64,000 nucleotides of DNA, from NCBI GenBank assembly GCA_017435305.1, contig JAFSFH010000012.1:1-64000 (forward strand), given 5' to 3'. Positions 1-7,563 of this stretch are shown here, in pieces. The notes beneath the pieces were generated by a model. The model saw only the letters and a list, made by a program, of their open reading frames with translations, did no database searches and was not told the DNA's origin. A program made the translations under genes and the position numbers. The stretch is from Clostridia bacterium. GTDB lineage: Bacteria; Bacillota_A; Clostridia; Oscillospirales; Acutalibacteraceae. Each line of letters begins with the position of its first letter. The stretch's first letter is position 1.

Positions 1-13
1 CACCATTCTCATA

Positions 14-59
14 GGGGTGGCAACGGAACTAACCGTCTGCACCATCCGCGAGCCACCCC
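14..59. other. Long-armed hairpin at the window start
   Basis: GGGGTGGC at 14-21 is perfectly complementary to GCCACCCC at 52-59, enclosing about 30 bases that contain a smaller AACGG/CCGT pairing. No T-run follows, so it is not a classical terminator. It may be an upstream leader element or the remnant of a terminator from a gene outside the window. No open frame is seen in 1-153. Confidence 0.35.
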
Positions 60-85
60 GGCATTTGCGAGTATTTTAACGAAGA

Positions 86-146
86 TAGAGCAACAAATCC
101 ATCTTCCTAAAACGGAGTTCGGATTTGTCGCTCTACCCTAAGGAGG
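86..146 (+). promoter_or_regulatory. Inverted-repeat leader directly upstream of uxuA
   Basis: Bases 86-100 pair with 121-135 (14 of 15 pairs, one A-C mismatch), forming a hairpin whose 3' arm ends in CTCTACCCTA just before the Shine-Dalgarno AAGGAGG at 140-146. The 3' arm (CGGATTTGTCGCTCTACCC) recurs almost unchanged in the leader at 5399-5419, and a related palindrome lies at 60659-60699. It may be a regulatory RNA leader or a small dispersed repeat; the sequence does not decide between these. Confidence 0.5.
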
Positions 147-153
147 AACGACT

Positions 154-1239
154 ATGGCTATGAAAATGGGCTTTCGCTGGTACGGCGAGGGCAACGACAA
201 CATCAAGCTGTCCGACATTAAGCAGATCCCCGGCGTGGACGGCATCGTGTGGGCTCTGCATCACAAGATGCCCGGCGAGGTCTGGGAGATCGAGGAGATC
301 GCCGAGGTCAAACGCCAGCTGGACGAATACGGCTTTAATATGGACGTGGTGGAAAGCGTCAACGTCCACGACGACATTAAGATCGGTCTGCCCACCCGCG
401 ACCGATACATTGAAAACTACAAGCAGTGCATCCGCAACCTGTCCCAATTCGGGGTCAAGGTGATCTGCTACAACTTTATGCCCATCTTCGACTGGACCCG
501 CAGCAACCTGTTCCATCCCGTCGGAGACGGCTCCACCGCCCTGTTCTACGAAAAAAATATGATCCAGGACGACTACAATGCCATGGCGAAGTACATCCTG
601 GATTTCACCGAAAAATACAATATGTCCTTCCCCGGCTGGGAGCCGGAGCGAATGGCCAAGCTGGACGAGCTGTTCAAGGCCTACGAGGGTGTGGACCACG
701 AAAAGCTGTGGGAGAACCTCAAGTACTTCCTGGAGGCGATTATGCCCACCTGCCGTGAGTGCGACATCAAGATGGCTATCCACATGGACGACCCGCCCTG
801 GGACATCTTCGGTCTGCCCCGCCTGCTGATCAACGAGGAGAACATCGACCGCTTCCTCAAGATGGTGGACGACGAGTACAACTGTCTGACCCTGTGCAGC
901 GGCAGTCTCAACGCCGACCCCAACAACAACGTGGCGGACATCGTGCGCAAGCACTGCGACCGCATCGCCTTCGCCCACATCCGCAACGTCAAGCACTTCG
1001 ACAACGGCGACTTCTCCGAAGCGTCCCACCGGGACTGCGACGGCGACACCGGTATCCTGGAGATACTCAAGGCGTACCACGACTGCGGGTATGAGGGCTA
1101 TATCCGCCCCGACCACGGCAGACACCTGTGGGACGAGGGACCCGGCAACGTGCGCCCCGGCTACGGTCTGTATGACCGCGCCCTGGGCATTATGTATATG
1201 CTGGGCGTGTGGGACAGTCTGGAAAAGTTTGATAAATAA
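154..1239 (+). CDS. uxuA: Mannonate dehydratase
   Basis: Dehydrates D-mannonate to 2-keto-3-deoxygluconate (KDG) in the cytoplasmic hexuronate pathway. The 361-residue protein has the usual UxuA length and family features: the N-terminal MKMGFRWYGEGN, a central metal-site region with MAIHMDDPPWDIFGLPR, and LCSGSLNADPNNN then FAHIRNVK toward the C-terminus. The start follows AAGGAGG by 7 bases; a second in-frame ATG lies two codons on. It is the first of four closely spaced genes (gaps of 14-16 bases) that cover fructuronate to pyruvate, so co-transcription with uxuB, kdgA and kdgK is expected. The structured leader in front of it may regulate the whole operon. Confidence 0.95.
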   Translation: MAMKMGFRWYGEGNDNIKLSDIKQIPGVDGIVWALHHKMPGEVWEIEEIAEVKRQLDEYGFNMDVVESVNVHDDIKIGLPTRDRYIENYKQCIRNLSQFGVKVICYNFMPIFDWTRSNLFHPVGDGSTALFYEKNMIQDDYNAMAKYILDFTEKYNMSFPGWEPERMAKLDELFKAYEGVDHEKLWENLKYFLEAIMPTCRECDIKMAIHMDDPPWDIFGLPRLLINEENIDRFLKMVDDEYNCLTLCSGSLNADPNNNVADIVRKHCDRIAFAHIRNVKHFDNGDFSEASHRDCDGDTGILEILKAYHDCGYEGYIRPDHGRHLWDEGPGNVRPGYGLYDRALGIMYMLGVWDSLEKFDK

Positions 1240-1255
1240 ACGGAGGTAACCAACT

Positions 1256-2101
1256 ATGATACAGCTCCCTTTAAACATTGATTTCAGCGGCAAGGTAGTG
1301 GTGGTCACCGGTGCCGGCGGCATCATCTGCGGCGCGATGGCCCGCGCCTTTGCCCAGTGCGGCGCCAAGGTGGCGGCGCTGGATCTGAACGAGGACGCCG
1401 TCAAGGCGCTGGCCAACGAACTCAAGGCCAAGGGCTTCATCTGCGAAGGCTACAAGGCCAACGTGCTGGAGGCCGAGGCGCTGGAGGAGGTCCATCAGGC
1501 GATACTGCGTGATCTGGGTCCCTGCGACGTGCTGGTCAACGGTGCCGGCGGCAACAACCCCCGCGCCACCACCGATAACGAATATCACCACGAGGCGAAA
1601 GAGGGCGGCAAATCCTTCTTTGATCTGGACGCCGGCGGTGTAGACTTCGTGTTTAAGCTGAACTTCCAGGGCACCCTGCTGCCCACCCAGGTGTTTGCCA
1701 AGGATCTGGTGGAGAAACAGGGCGGCTGCATCCTGAACATCTCCTCCATGAATGCCTACACCCCCCTGACCAAGATCCCGGCCTATTCCGCCGCCAAGGC
1801 CGGCATCTCCAACTTCACCCAATGGCTGGCCACCCACTTTGCGGGTACCGGCATCCGCTGCAACGCCATCGCCCCCGGCTTCCTGGTATCTGCCCAGAAC
1901 AAGGCGTTGCTGTTTAACGAGGACGGCACCCCCACCGCCCGCAGCCACAAGATCCTGACGGGTACGCCTATGGATCGCTTTGTGGACGCGGACGAGCTGC
2001 TGGGCGCCACCCTGTTCCTGTGTGACGACCGCAGTGCCTCCGCCATCACCGGCGTGGTACTGCCCATCGACTGCGGCTTTGCCGCCTATTCGGGTGTATA
2101 A
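1256..2101 (+). CDS. uxuB: D-mannonate oxidoreductase (fructuronate reductase), SDR family
   Basis: Likely reduces D-fructuronate to D-mannonate with NAD(P)H, feeding UxuA. The 281-residue protein is a short-chain dehydrogenase: a nucleotide-binding TGAGGIICGAMA near residue 19, NGAGG in the middle, and catalytic Ser with YSAAK in the second half. This is the Gram-positive YjmF type, not the unrelated long-chain UxuB of enterobacteria. It starts 16 bases after uxuA, behind a GGAGG site, and is followed 14 bases later by kdgA. The reaction is inferred from family and operon; SDR sequence alone does not fix the substrate. Confidence 0.85.
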   Translation: MIQLPLNIDFSGKVVVVTGAGGIICGAMARAFAQCGAKVAALDLNEDAVKALANELKAKGFICEGYKANVLEAEALEEVHQAILRDLGPCDVLVNGAGGNNPRATTDNEYHHEAKEGGKSFFDLDAGGVDFVFKLNFQGTLLPTQVFAKDLVEKQGGCILNISSMNAYTPLTKIPAYSAAKAGISNFTQWLATHFAGTGIRCNAIAPGFLVSAQNKALLFNEDGTPTARSHKILTGTPMDRFVDADELLGATLFLCDDRSASAITGVVLPIDCGFAAYSGV

Positions 2102-2115
2102 GGAGGATACGGACA

Positions 2116-2745
2116 ATGACTGTTATGGAACGATTAGCCAACTCCATCGTGGTGCCCGTAGTGGTGCTCAATAAGGTGGAGGACGCCATCCCCACCGCCC
2201 GCGCTATGGCCGCCGGCGGCGTGGATACCATGGAGATCACCTTCCGCACCGCCTGCGCCCCCGAGGCCATCAAGGCGGTGGCGGACAACTGCCCCGAGGT
2301 GCTGGTGGGTGCCGGCACCATCGTCAATGTAGAACAGGCCAAGCTGGCGGTGGAGATGGGCGCCAAGTTCATCGTCTCCCCCGGCTTCTCCGACGAGGTG
2401 GTGGGCTGGTGCGTGGAGAATAACATCCCTGTCGCCCCCGGCTGCGTCACCCCCACCGAGATCATGGCGGCGCTGAAGCACGGACTGAAGATGGTCAAAT
2501 TCTTCCCCGCCAACGTGTACGGCGGTCTCTCTGCGATGAAGAATCTGTCCGCCCCCTTCGTGGGGCTGAAGTTCCTGCCCACCGGCGGCGTCAACACCGC
2601 CAACATTAAGGAATACGTGGATGCTCCCTTCATCCACGCGGTGGGCGGCAGCTGGGTCTGCCCCGCCGCCGAGATCGCCGCGGGCAACTGGGACAAGATT
2701 ACCGCCCTGTGCGTGGAGGCCCGTGCCACCGCACGGGGAGAATGA
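2116..2745 (+). CDS. kdgA: KDPG/KHG aldolase
   Basis: Class I aldolase that splits 2-keto-3-deoxy-6-phosphogluconate into pyruvate and glyceraldehyde-3-phosphate. At 209 residues it has the typical Eda/KdgA length. Visible family marks are MEITFRT (catalytic Glu strand), VGAGTI, SPGFSDEVV, and MVKFFPANVYGG carrying the Schiff-base lysine. It lies between uxuB and the KDG kinase with a strong AGGAGG ribosome site, completing the lower part of the hexuronate pathway in one operon. Confidence 0.93.
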   Translation: MTVMERLANSIVVPVVVLNKVEDAIPTARAMAAGGVDTMEITFRTACAPEAIKAVADNCPEVLVGAGTIVNVEQAKLAVEMGAKFIVSPGFSDEVVGWCVENNIPVAPGCVTPTEIMAALKHGLKMVKFFPANVYGGLSAMKNLSAPFVGLKFLPTGGVNTANIKEYVDAPFIHAVGGSWVCPAAEIAAGNWDKITALCVEARATARGE

Positions 2746-2761
2746 TAGGAGGACAAGAATT

Positions 2762-3790
2762 ATGGCTAAAATCGTAACCTTCGGCGAGCTGATGCTTCGC
2801 CTGCAGCCCTATAACTACGAGCGCTTTGTCCAGTGTGATCACGTGGAGTTCACCTTTGGCGGCGGCGAGGCCAACGTGGCCGTATCGCTGGCCAACTACG
2901 GTATGGATGCCGCCTTCGTCACCAAACTGCCCGCCCACGCCATCGGTCAGGCGGCGGTGAACAGCCTGCGCCGCTACGGCGTGGACACCTCCAAGATCGT
3001 CCGCGGCGGCGAGCGCGTGGGCATCTATTTCAACGAAAAGGGTGCCTCCCAGCGGGGCTCCGTGTGCATCTACGACCGTAAGTATTCCGCCATCCAGCAG
3101 GCCTCCGTAGCGGATTTCGACTGGGACGCCATCTTTGAGGGCGCGGACTGGTTCCACTTCACCGGCATCACCCCCGCCCTGGGACCCAACGTGGTGGAGA
3201 TCTGCCGTCAGGCCTGCCAGGCCGCCAAGATCCACGGCTGTAAGATCTCCTGCGACCTGAACTACCGCGGCAAGCTGTGGAGCCGTGAGGAGGCGCGGGA
3301 GGCGATGACCGACCTGTGCCAGTACGTGGACGTGTGCATCTCCAACGAAGAGGATGCCAAGGACGTGTTCGGCATCGAGGCGGAGGCCACCGACATCTAC
3401 GGCGGCTCCCTCAACCACGAGGGCTATAAGTCGGTTGCCAAGCAGCTGGCGGACAAATTCGGCTTCGAGATGGTGGCCATCACCCTGCGTGAGAGCCACT
3501 CCGCCTTTGACAACGGCTGGAGCGCCATGCTGTACAACGTGGCGGCGGACGAATACTGCTTCTCCAAGAAGTACGACCTGCACATCATTGACCGTGTGGG
3601 CGGCGGTGACTCCTTCGGCGGCGGTCTGATCTACAGCCTGCTGAGCGGCAAGGGCACCCAGGCGGCGGTGGAGTTTGCGGTGGCGGCCTCCGCCCTCAAG
3701 CACTCCATCGAGGGTGACTACAATATGGTCACCGTAGCCGAGGTGGAGAAGCTGGCCGGCGGCGACGGCTCCGGTCGCATCCAGCGCTGA
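2762..3790 (+). CDS. kdgK: 2-keto-3-deoxygluconate kinase, PfkB family
   Basis: Phosphorylates KDG to KDPG, the substrate of the preceding aldolase. The 342-residue protein carries PfkB signatures: the N-terminal GGGEANVAVSLANYG substrate loop and the C-terminal DRVGGGDSFGGG containing the catalytic Asp and anion hole. The frame stays open upstream to 2621, but the ATG at 2762 is chosen because TAGGAGG precedes it and the protein then begins with the canonical KIVTFGELMLRL. It is the last gene of the operon; a strong terminator follows 14 bases after the stop. Substrate is inferred from operon context. Confidence 0.92.
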   Translation: MAKIVTFGELMLRLQPYNYERFVQCDHVEFTFGGGEANVAVSLANYGMDAAFVTKLPAHAIGQAAVNSLRRYGVDTSKIVRGGERVGIYFNEKGASQRGSVCIYDRKYSAIQQASVADFDWDAIFEGADWFHFTGITPALGPNVVEICRQACQAAKIHGCKISCDLNYRGKLWSREEAREAMTDLCQYVDVCISNEEDAKDVFGIEAEATDIYGGSLNHEGYKSVAKQLADKFGFEMVAITLRESHSAFDNGWSAMLYNVAADEYCFSKKYDLHIIDRVGGGDSFGGGLIYSLLSGKGTQAAVEFAVAASALKHSIEGDYNMVTVAEVEKLAGGDGSGRIQR

Positions 3791-3803
3791 TAAGTATTTG
3801 AAA

Positions 3804-3838
3804 ACACCCCTTGGGCTGCCCAAGGGGTGTTGCTTTTT
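3804..3838 (+). terminator. Intrinsic terminator of the uxuA-kdgK operon
   Basis: A perfect 12-bp stem (ACACCCCTTGGG paired with CCCAAGGGGTGT) with a 3-base loop is followed by TTTTT. It separates the catabolic operon from the permease. Confidence 0.93.
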
Positions 3839-3858
3839 CAGGTCATCTATTGTATAAT
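3830..3858 (+). promoter_or_regulatory. Candidate promoter of the APC permease
   Basis: A consensus TATAAT at 3853-3858 lies 17 bases after TTGCTT at 3830-3835, which overlaps the T-run of the preceding terminator. The permease start codon is 34 bases downstream. Confidence 0.55.
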
Positions 3859-3891
3859 AGATTCGTTATATTTCCCAACGAGGTATCGAGT

Positions 3892-5277
3892 ATGGAAAAC
3901 AAATTAGAGCGCAAATACGGTCTGTTCACCGCCATCTGTATGGTGGCGGGCATCGTCATCGGCTCCGGCGTATTCTTTAAGGCTCAGACCATTCTGGAGC
4001 GCACCGGCGGCGACGTCCCGCTGGGCGTGCTGGCGTGGATCATCGGCGGCGCCATTATGATGGTGTGTCTGCTGACCTTCTCCTTTATGGGGCAGAAGTA
4101 CGAAAAGGTGAACGGCGTGGTGGACTATGCCGAGGCCACCGTAGGTCCGCGGTACGGCTATCTGATGGGCTGGTTTGTGGCCACCATCTACTACCCCGCC
4201 ATGACCTCGGTGCTGTGCTGGGTCACCGCCCGCTATACCATGGAATTCATCGTGTCGGTCAACCCCGACCTGCCCCTCATCATCCCCGCCGCCGAGGGCG
4301 GCTGTGTGATCGGGCCGGAGTGCATCGCCCTGTCGCTGTTTATTATGTGCTTTGCCTATGCGGTCAACGCCCTGTCCCCTAAGCTGGCAGGCAAATTCCA
4401 GACCACCACCACGGTGATCAAGCTGATCCCGCTGGCGCTGATGGCGGTGGTGGGCATCGTCTACGGACTGATCCACGGTACTCTGACCGAGAATTTCCGC
4501 GCCACCCCCGTCGCCGCCGACCCTGCGGGCAACCCGCTGTTTGCCGCTGTGTGCTCCACCGCCTTCGCCTATGAGGGCTGGATCATCGCCACCTCCATCA
4601 ACGCGGAGATCAAGGATTCCAAAAAGAATCTTCCCCGCGCCCTGATCGTGGGCGGTATCATCATCGCCGCGGCGTATATCCTCTACTATCTGGGCGTCGC
4701 CGGCGGTGCCACCGCCGACACCCTCATTGCCGAGGGCACCACCGTGGCCTTTACCAACATCTTCGGCGGAGCGCTGGGCAACGTGTTGAAGCTGTTTGTA
4801 GCCATCTCCTGCTTCGGCACGGTGAACGGTCTGATGCTGGCCTGCTGCCGCGGCATGTATGCCGTGGCCGCCCGCGGCGAGGGACCTCGTCCGCAGATGC
4901 TCGGCCAGCTGGACCCCCACACCAATATGCCCGCCAACTCCTCCGTCATCGGTCTGCTGCTGACCGGCGGGTGGTTCGCCTATTTCTACTTGGCAAATCT
5001 GGCGCAGACCTGGACCGGTCCCTTCGTGTTCGACTCGTCCGAGCTGCCCATCATCACCATCTATCTGATGTACCTGCCCATCTATATCCGCTGGATGCAA
5101 AAGGAAAAGGCGCAACCGATTCTGCGGCGGTTCGTGCTGCCCATACTGGCGCTGTGCGGCAGCGTGTTTATGGTGATCGCCTGCATCTTCAGCCACGGCT
5201 GGGGCTGCCTGTGGTATCTCATCGTCTTTATCGCCGTTATGACCGTGGGTGTCCTGCTGAATCGTAAGAATCGCTAA
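3892..5277 (+). CDS. APC-superfamily amino acid/polyamine permease
   Basis: A 461-residue integral membrane protein with about 12 hydrophobic segments, probably a secondary transporter of amino acids or amines. The N-terminal KYGLFTAICMVAGIVIGSG is the conserved unwound first helix of the APC fold, and EGWIIATSINAEIK matches the helix-6 region. The ATG at 3892 is taken because the family sequence begins there; upstream codons run into the terminator. It has its own candidate promoter and seems separate from the uronate operon. Substrate cannot be told from sequence; an organic-acid or LAT-type exchanger role is possible. Confidence 0.85.
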   Translation: MENKLERKYGLFTAICMVAGIVIGSGVFFKAQTILERTGGDVPLGVLAWIIGGAIMMVCLLTFSFMGQKYEKVNGVVDYAEATVGPRYGYLMGWFVATIYYPAMTSVLCWVTARYTMEFIVSVNPDLPLIIPAAEGGCVIGPECIALSLFIMCFAYAVNALSPKLAGKFQTTTTVIKLIPLALMAVVGIVYGLIHGTLTENFRATPVAADPAGNPLFAAVCSTAFAYEGWIIATSINAEIKDSKKNLPRALIVGGIIIAAAYILYYLGVAGGATADTLIAEGTTVAFTNIFGGALGNVLKLFVAISCFGTVNGLMLACCRGMYAVAARGEGPRPQMLGQLDPHTNMPANSSVIGLLLTGGWFAYFYLANLAQTWTGPFVFDSSELPIITIYLMYLPIYIRWMQKEKAQPILRRFVLPILALCGSVFMVIACIFSHGWGCLWYLIVFIAVMTVGVLLNRKNR

Positions 5278-5280
5278 AGG

Positions 5281-5320
5281 AACGAGGCCACCCCATATAG
5301 GCGACCTCGTTTCGTATATT
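5281..5320 (+). terminator. Weak terminator after the APC permease
   Basis: AACGAGG at 5281-5287 pairs with CCTCGTT at 5305-5311 around a 17-base loop, followed by a T-rich stretch. The loop is long and the stem short, so this is only a moderate candidate. Confidence 0.5.
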
Positions 5321-5327
5321 ATTTTCG

Positions 5328-5365
5328 CGGAAAATATTGTGTTTTCCGACGGAGTTTGCTATAAT
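5328..5365 (+). promoter_or_regulatory. Promoter with overlapping palindrome
   Basis: TATAAT at 5360-5365 lies 17 bases after TTGTGT at 5337-5342. The -35 hexamer falls inside a perfect 7-bp dyad, CGGAAAA (5328-5334) and TTTTCCG (5342-5348), which could be a regulator-binding site. Confidence 0.5.
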
Positions 5366-5370
5366 GAAAG

Positions 5371-5419
5371 TAGGGTAGAGAACCCGCCATAAAGCGGCGG
5401 ATTTTGGCGCTCTACCCTA
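5371..5419 (+). promoter_or_regulatory. Leader hairpin sharing sequence with the uxuA leader
   Basis: TAGGGTAGAG at 5371-5380 pairs perfectly with CTCTACCCTA at 5410-5419; inside, CCGCC at 5384-5388 pairs with GGCGG at 5396-5400. Given the TATAAT at 5360, the hairpin would sit at the extreme 5' end of the transcript. The 3' arm region (CGGATTTTGGCGCTCTACCC) matches the uxuA leader. Confidence 0.55.
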
Positions 5420-5442
5420 TAGAAAGGATGGGTGACAAGCCT

Positions 5443-5835
5443 ATGAAAGAGATCCGTTATACCTACGATACCCTCGGTGCCTATACCACCGCACAGGACA
5501 CCGCCTTCGGCGGCGAGGAGAGCCTGATGCTGGTGGTGGAGCCCCACGACTTTTCGCTGACGGTGGGCGGGGATACCCTGCGCCGCACCGCCTGCGACGG
5601 CTATCGGGTGGCGGTCACCCGCCGAGGAGGTGTCGAGTTTGCCGCCGCCGACGGCACCCCCATCTCCGCCGTGGATGGCGATGGCGACTACGCCGCCGTG
5701 CAGCTGAAATGGACGGCGGATGCGCTGACCGTGGAATTCGGTCACACCGAAACGGTGGATCACTATCCCAACTGCGACGGCGAGCACGATCGCTGGAGCA
5801 CCCGCTGGGTAGCCGAGCGCACCGTCACCCTATAA
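5443..5835 (+). CDS. Hypothetical protein, 130 residues
   Basis: I do not recognise this family. The protein is acidic, soluble, without signal peptide or membrane segment, and appears beta-rich, with a C-terminal HYPNCDGEHDRWSTRW stretch rich in His, Asp and Trp. The ATG at 5443 is preferred over the one at 5428 because GGGTGA lies 7 bases ahead of it, whereas AGAAAGG abuts the earlier ATG. It has its own promoter, leader hairpin and a strong terminator, so it seems to be a single-gene transcription unit. The leader shared with uxuA hints at common control with uronate use, which is an inference. Confidence 0.7.
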   Translation: MKEIRYTYDTLGAYTTAQDTAFGGEESLMLVVEPHDFSLTVGGDTLRRTACDGYRVAVTRRGGVEFAAADGTPISAVDGDGDYAAVQLKWTADALTVEFGHTETVDHYPNCDGEHDRWSTRWVAERTVTL

Positions 5836-5841
5836 CGTACA

Positions 5842-5877
5842 AAAACGCCCCGTTCCAAACGGAACGGGGCGTTTTTT
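5842..5877. terminator. Bidirectional terminator
   Basis: A perfect 15-bp stem (5842-5856 with 5861-5875, core CGCCCCGTTCC) with an AAAC loop and T-runs on both strands separates two convergent genes. The minus-strand stop codon of the next gene lies at its right edge. Confidence 0.95.
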
Positions 5878-6469
5878 ATTTTGCATATTTCCGAATATAC
5901 TCCGCCACCTGCGCGGCACAGCGGCGACTGCCCTCCTCGGACAGGTGCAGCAGATCCTCGCACTTATACCGACGGTCGTCCTCCATACACAGGGCGTACA
6001 GATCGTTCACCGGCACCTGAAGGTCGGTCATCAGCCGTACCGCCGCTGCGTTGTAGGCGGTAACCCATTCATTCTTATAGTTGATGGTTCCCTGCACGCC
6101 GGTGTTGTCACCGGCGGCACCGTCCTCCAGGATCGGCACGGTGGTGGCAAACACCACCGTCACACCGCACCGGCGGCACAGCGCCACGATGCGGCGCAAA
6201 AAGCTCACGTACTCCTCTATGGGGTGGATGGCCTCGGTCATGGGTGCCTCCACGTTCATATCCCAATAGCCGTTGTTAAAGTGCACCAGCGCAATATCGG
6301 GGTTGTGCTTGAGCTCCTGATTCAGCTGCCACAGCGTATAGGCGGCGAAGCGCCCGTTATCCTCGGGGTAGCGCACGTCATACTCCCCCGCCAGCGCCTC
6401 ACGCACGTACTGCTGATAGCCCATACGGATGGAATCGCCCAATAGTAATACTTTTTTCATCTCGTTCAC
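5876..6469 (-). CDS. SGNH/GDSL-family hydrolase
   Basis: A predicted esterase or acylhydrolase of about 195 residues with no signal peptide. Block I GDSIRMGY near the N-terminus carries the nucleophile Ser; NNGYWD in the middle gives the oxyanion-hole Asn; DLLHLSEEG near the C-terminus gives the Asp-His pair. A GTG at 6469 is preceded by AAGG, and an ATG three codons later at 6460 is preceded by GGGTG; either could start it. It begins only 3 bases after the LysR gene ends, so the two are probably co-transcribed. Likely substrates are acetylated sugars, by analogy with the family and with esterases elsewhere in this window. Confidence 0.82.
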   Translation of the reverse strand: MNEMKKVLLLGDSIRMGYQQYVREALAGEYDVRYPEDNGRFAAYTLWQLNQELKHNPDIALVHFNNGYWDMNVEAPMTEAIHPIEEYVSFLRRIVALCRRCGVTVVFATTVPILEDGAAGDNTGVQGTINYKNEWVTAYNAAAVRLMTDLQVPVNDLYALCMEDDRRYKCEDLLHLSEEGSRRCAAQVAEYIRKYAK

Positions 6470-6472
6470 CCA

Positions 6473-7375
6473 TTAATCCTTATTGGTCAATTGCTGGATG
6501 GCATAGCGGGCATAGGGGGACAGATACTGTCCGCGTCGGGTGATGATCACCGGCTGACGGGAGCGAACCGACTGCTCCGGCACATACAGTGCCAGACTGC
6601 CGTCATCGCTATGACTGCGCACGTACTGAAGCGGCAGCAACGTGGCACCCACGCCTGCTCGGCACAGGGCGTAGGCGGTGCTCAGGCCCACCACCTCCGC
6701 GGCGATCTGCGGGTGGAACCGCGCATCGCGGCAGGCGTCCTCAAACTGACGCCGCATCTCCTGCTGGTCACCCACCGTCACAAAGGGAAGGTGAGCGCAG
6801 GCGTTCAGGTCAATGCAGGCCGGACTGTCCATGGACGTGGCGGGCAGGCCCTCGGTCAAGCTACGGGGCACCACCAGCACCATATTGTCCGCATCCAACG
6901 GGATCACGTCCAGCGCCGCCTCGTCCACCGGCAGGTTCACCACCGCCAGATCGTATTTGCCCTCGGCGGCTTCACGCCGCAGCTGATCGCTGCCCGCCTC
7001 CTGGAGCAGCACCTGCACGCCGGGATACTGCCGCCGCACCGCCGCCACCACCGACGGGATGAGATACTGACTGCGGAAGGGGGAAATGCCGATCACCAGC
7101 CGCCCGCTCTCCCCCGCCTTATAGGCGTCCATGGAGCGGAGCAGCTGATCCTCCCGATACAGCAGTTCTCTTGCCCGGCTAATGAAATGCTCACCCGCCG
7201 CCGTCAGGGTCATGGGCGCGGTGGCGCGGTCGAACAGCCGCACTCCCAGTTCCTTTTCCAGCGACAAAATCTGCTTGCTCAGTGCCGGCTGGGAGATGCC
7301 CAGCCGCTCGGCGGTCTGGGAGAAATTCAGATCCAGCGACAGCTCCACCGCATATTGTATCTGTTTTGAGTTCAT
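6473..7375 (-). CDS. LysR-family transcriptional regulator
   Basis: A 300-residue activator/repressor. The N-terminal winged helix-turn-helix is clear (LDLNFSQTAERLGISQPALS near residues 14-33, then LEKELGVRLFDR), followed by the periplasmic-binding-like effector domain. It is divergent from the TRAP permease operon with 188 bases between start codons, the classic LysR arrangement, so it probably controls that operon and the downstream SGNH hydrolase gene in response to the transported acid. The effector is unknown. Confidence 0.93.
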   Translation of the reverse strand: MNSKQIQYAVELSLDLNFSQTAERLGISQPALSKQILSLEKELGVRLFDRATAPMTLTAAGEHFISRARELLYREDQLLRSMDAYKAGESGRLVIGISPFRSQYLIPSVVAAVRRQYPGVQVLLQEAGSDQLRREAAEGKYDLAVVNLPVDEAALDVIPLDADNMVLVVPRSLTEGLPATSMDSPACIDLNACAHLPFVTVGDQQEMRRQFEDACRDARFHPQIAAEVVGLSTAYALCRAGVGATLLPLQYVRSHSDDGSLALYVPEQSVRSRQPVIITRRGQYLSPYARYAIQQLTNKD

Positions 7376-7485
7376 ACTATCATTCCTATCCTCATGTTTT
7401 CGGAATTACCAAATAAAAATAGAAGCTATTACCTTTTCATTATACCCCTTTTTCCGCGTTTGGCAAGAAAAAACTAAAAAAACTA

Positions 7486-7514
7486 TTGACAAATCGCAAA
7501 ATATCCGCTATAGT
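7486..7514 (+). promoter_or_regulatory. Promoter of the TRAP operon
   Basis: A perfect TTGACA at 7486-7491 is spaced 17 bases from TATAGT at 7509-7514. It lies in the AT-rich gap between the divergent LysR gene and the permease, where the LysR protein would be expected to bind. The rest of 7376-7563 shows no open frame. Confidence 0.8.
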
Positions 7515-7563
7515 ATAACTCGCAAGTAATAATTGCTATAACTTGTTGAAAGGAATGAACGAA

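Noticed and set aside
2621..2761. Extended N-terminus for the KDG kinase
   Set aside because: The upstream codons overlap kdgA in another frame and have no family similarity, whereas a strong ribosome site precedes the ATG at 2762.
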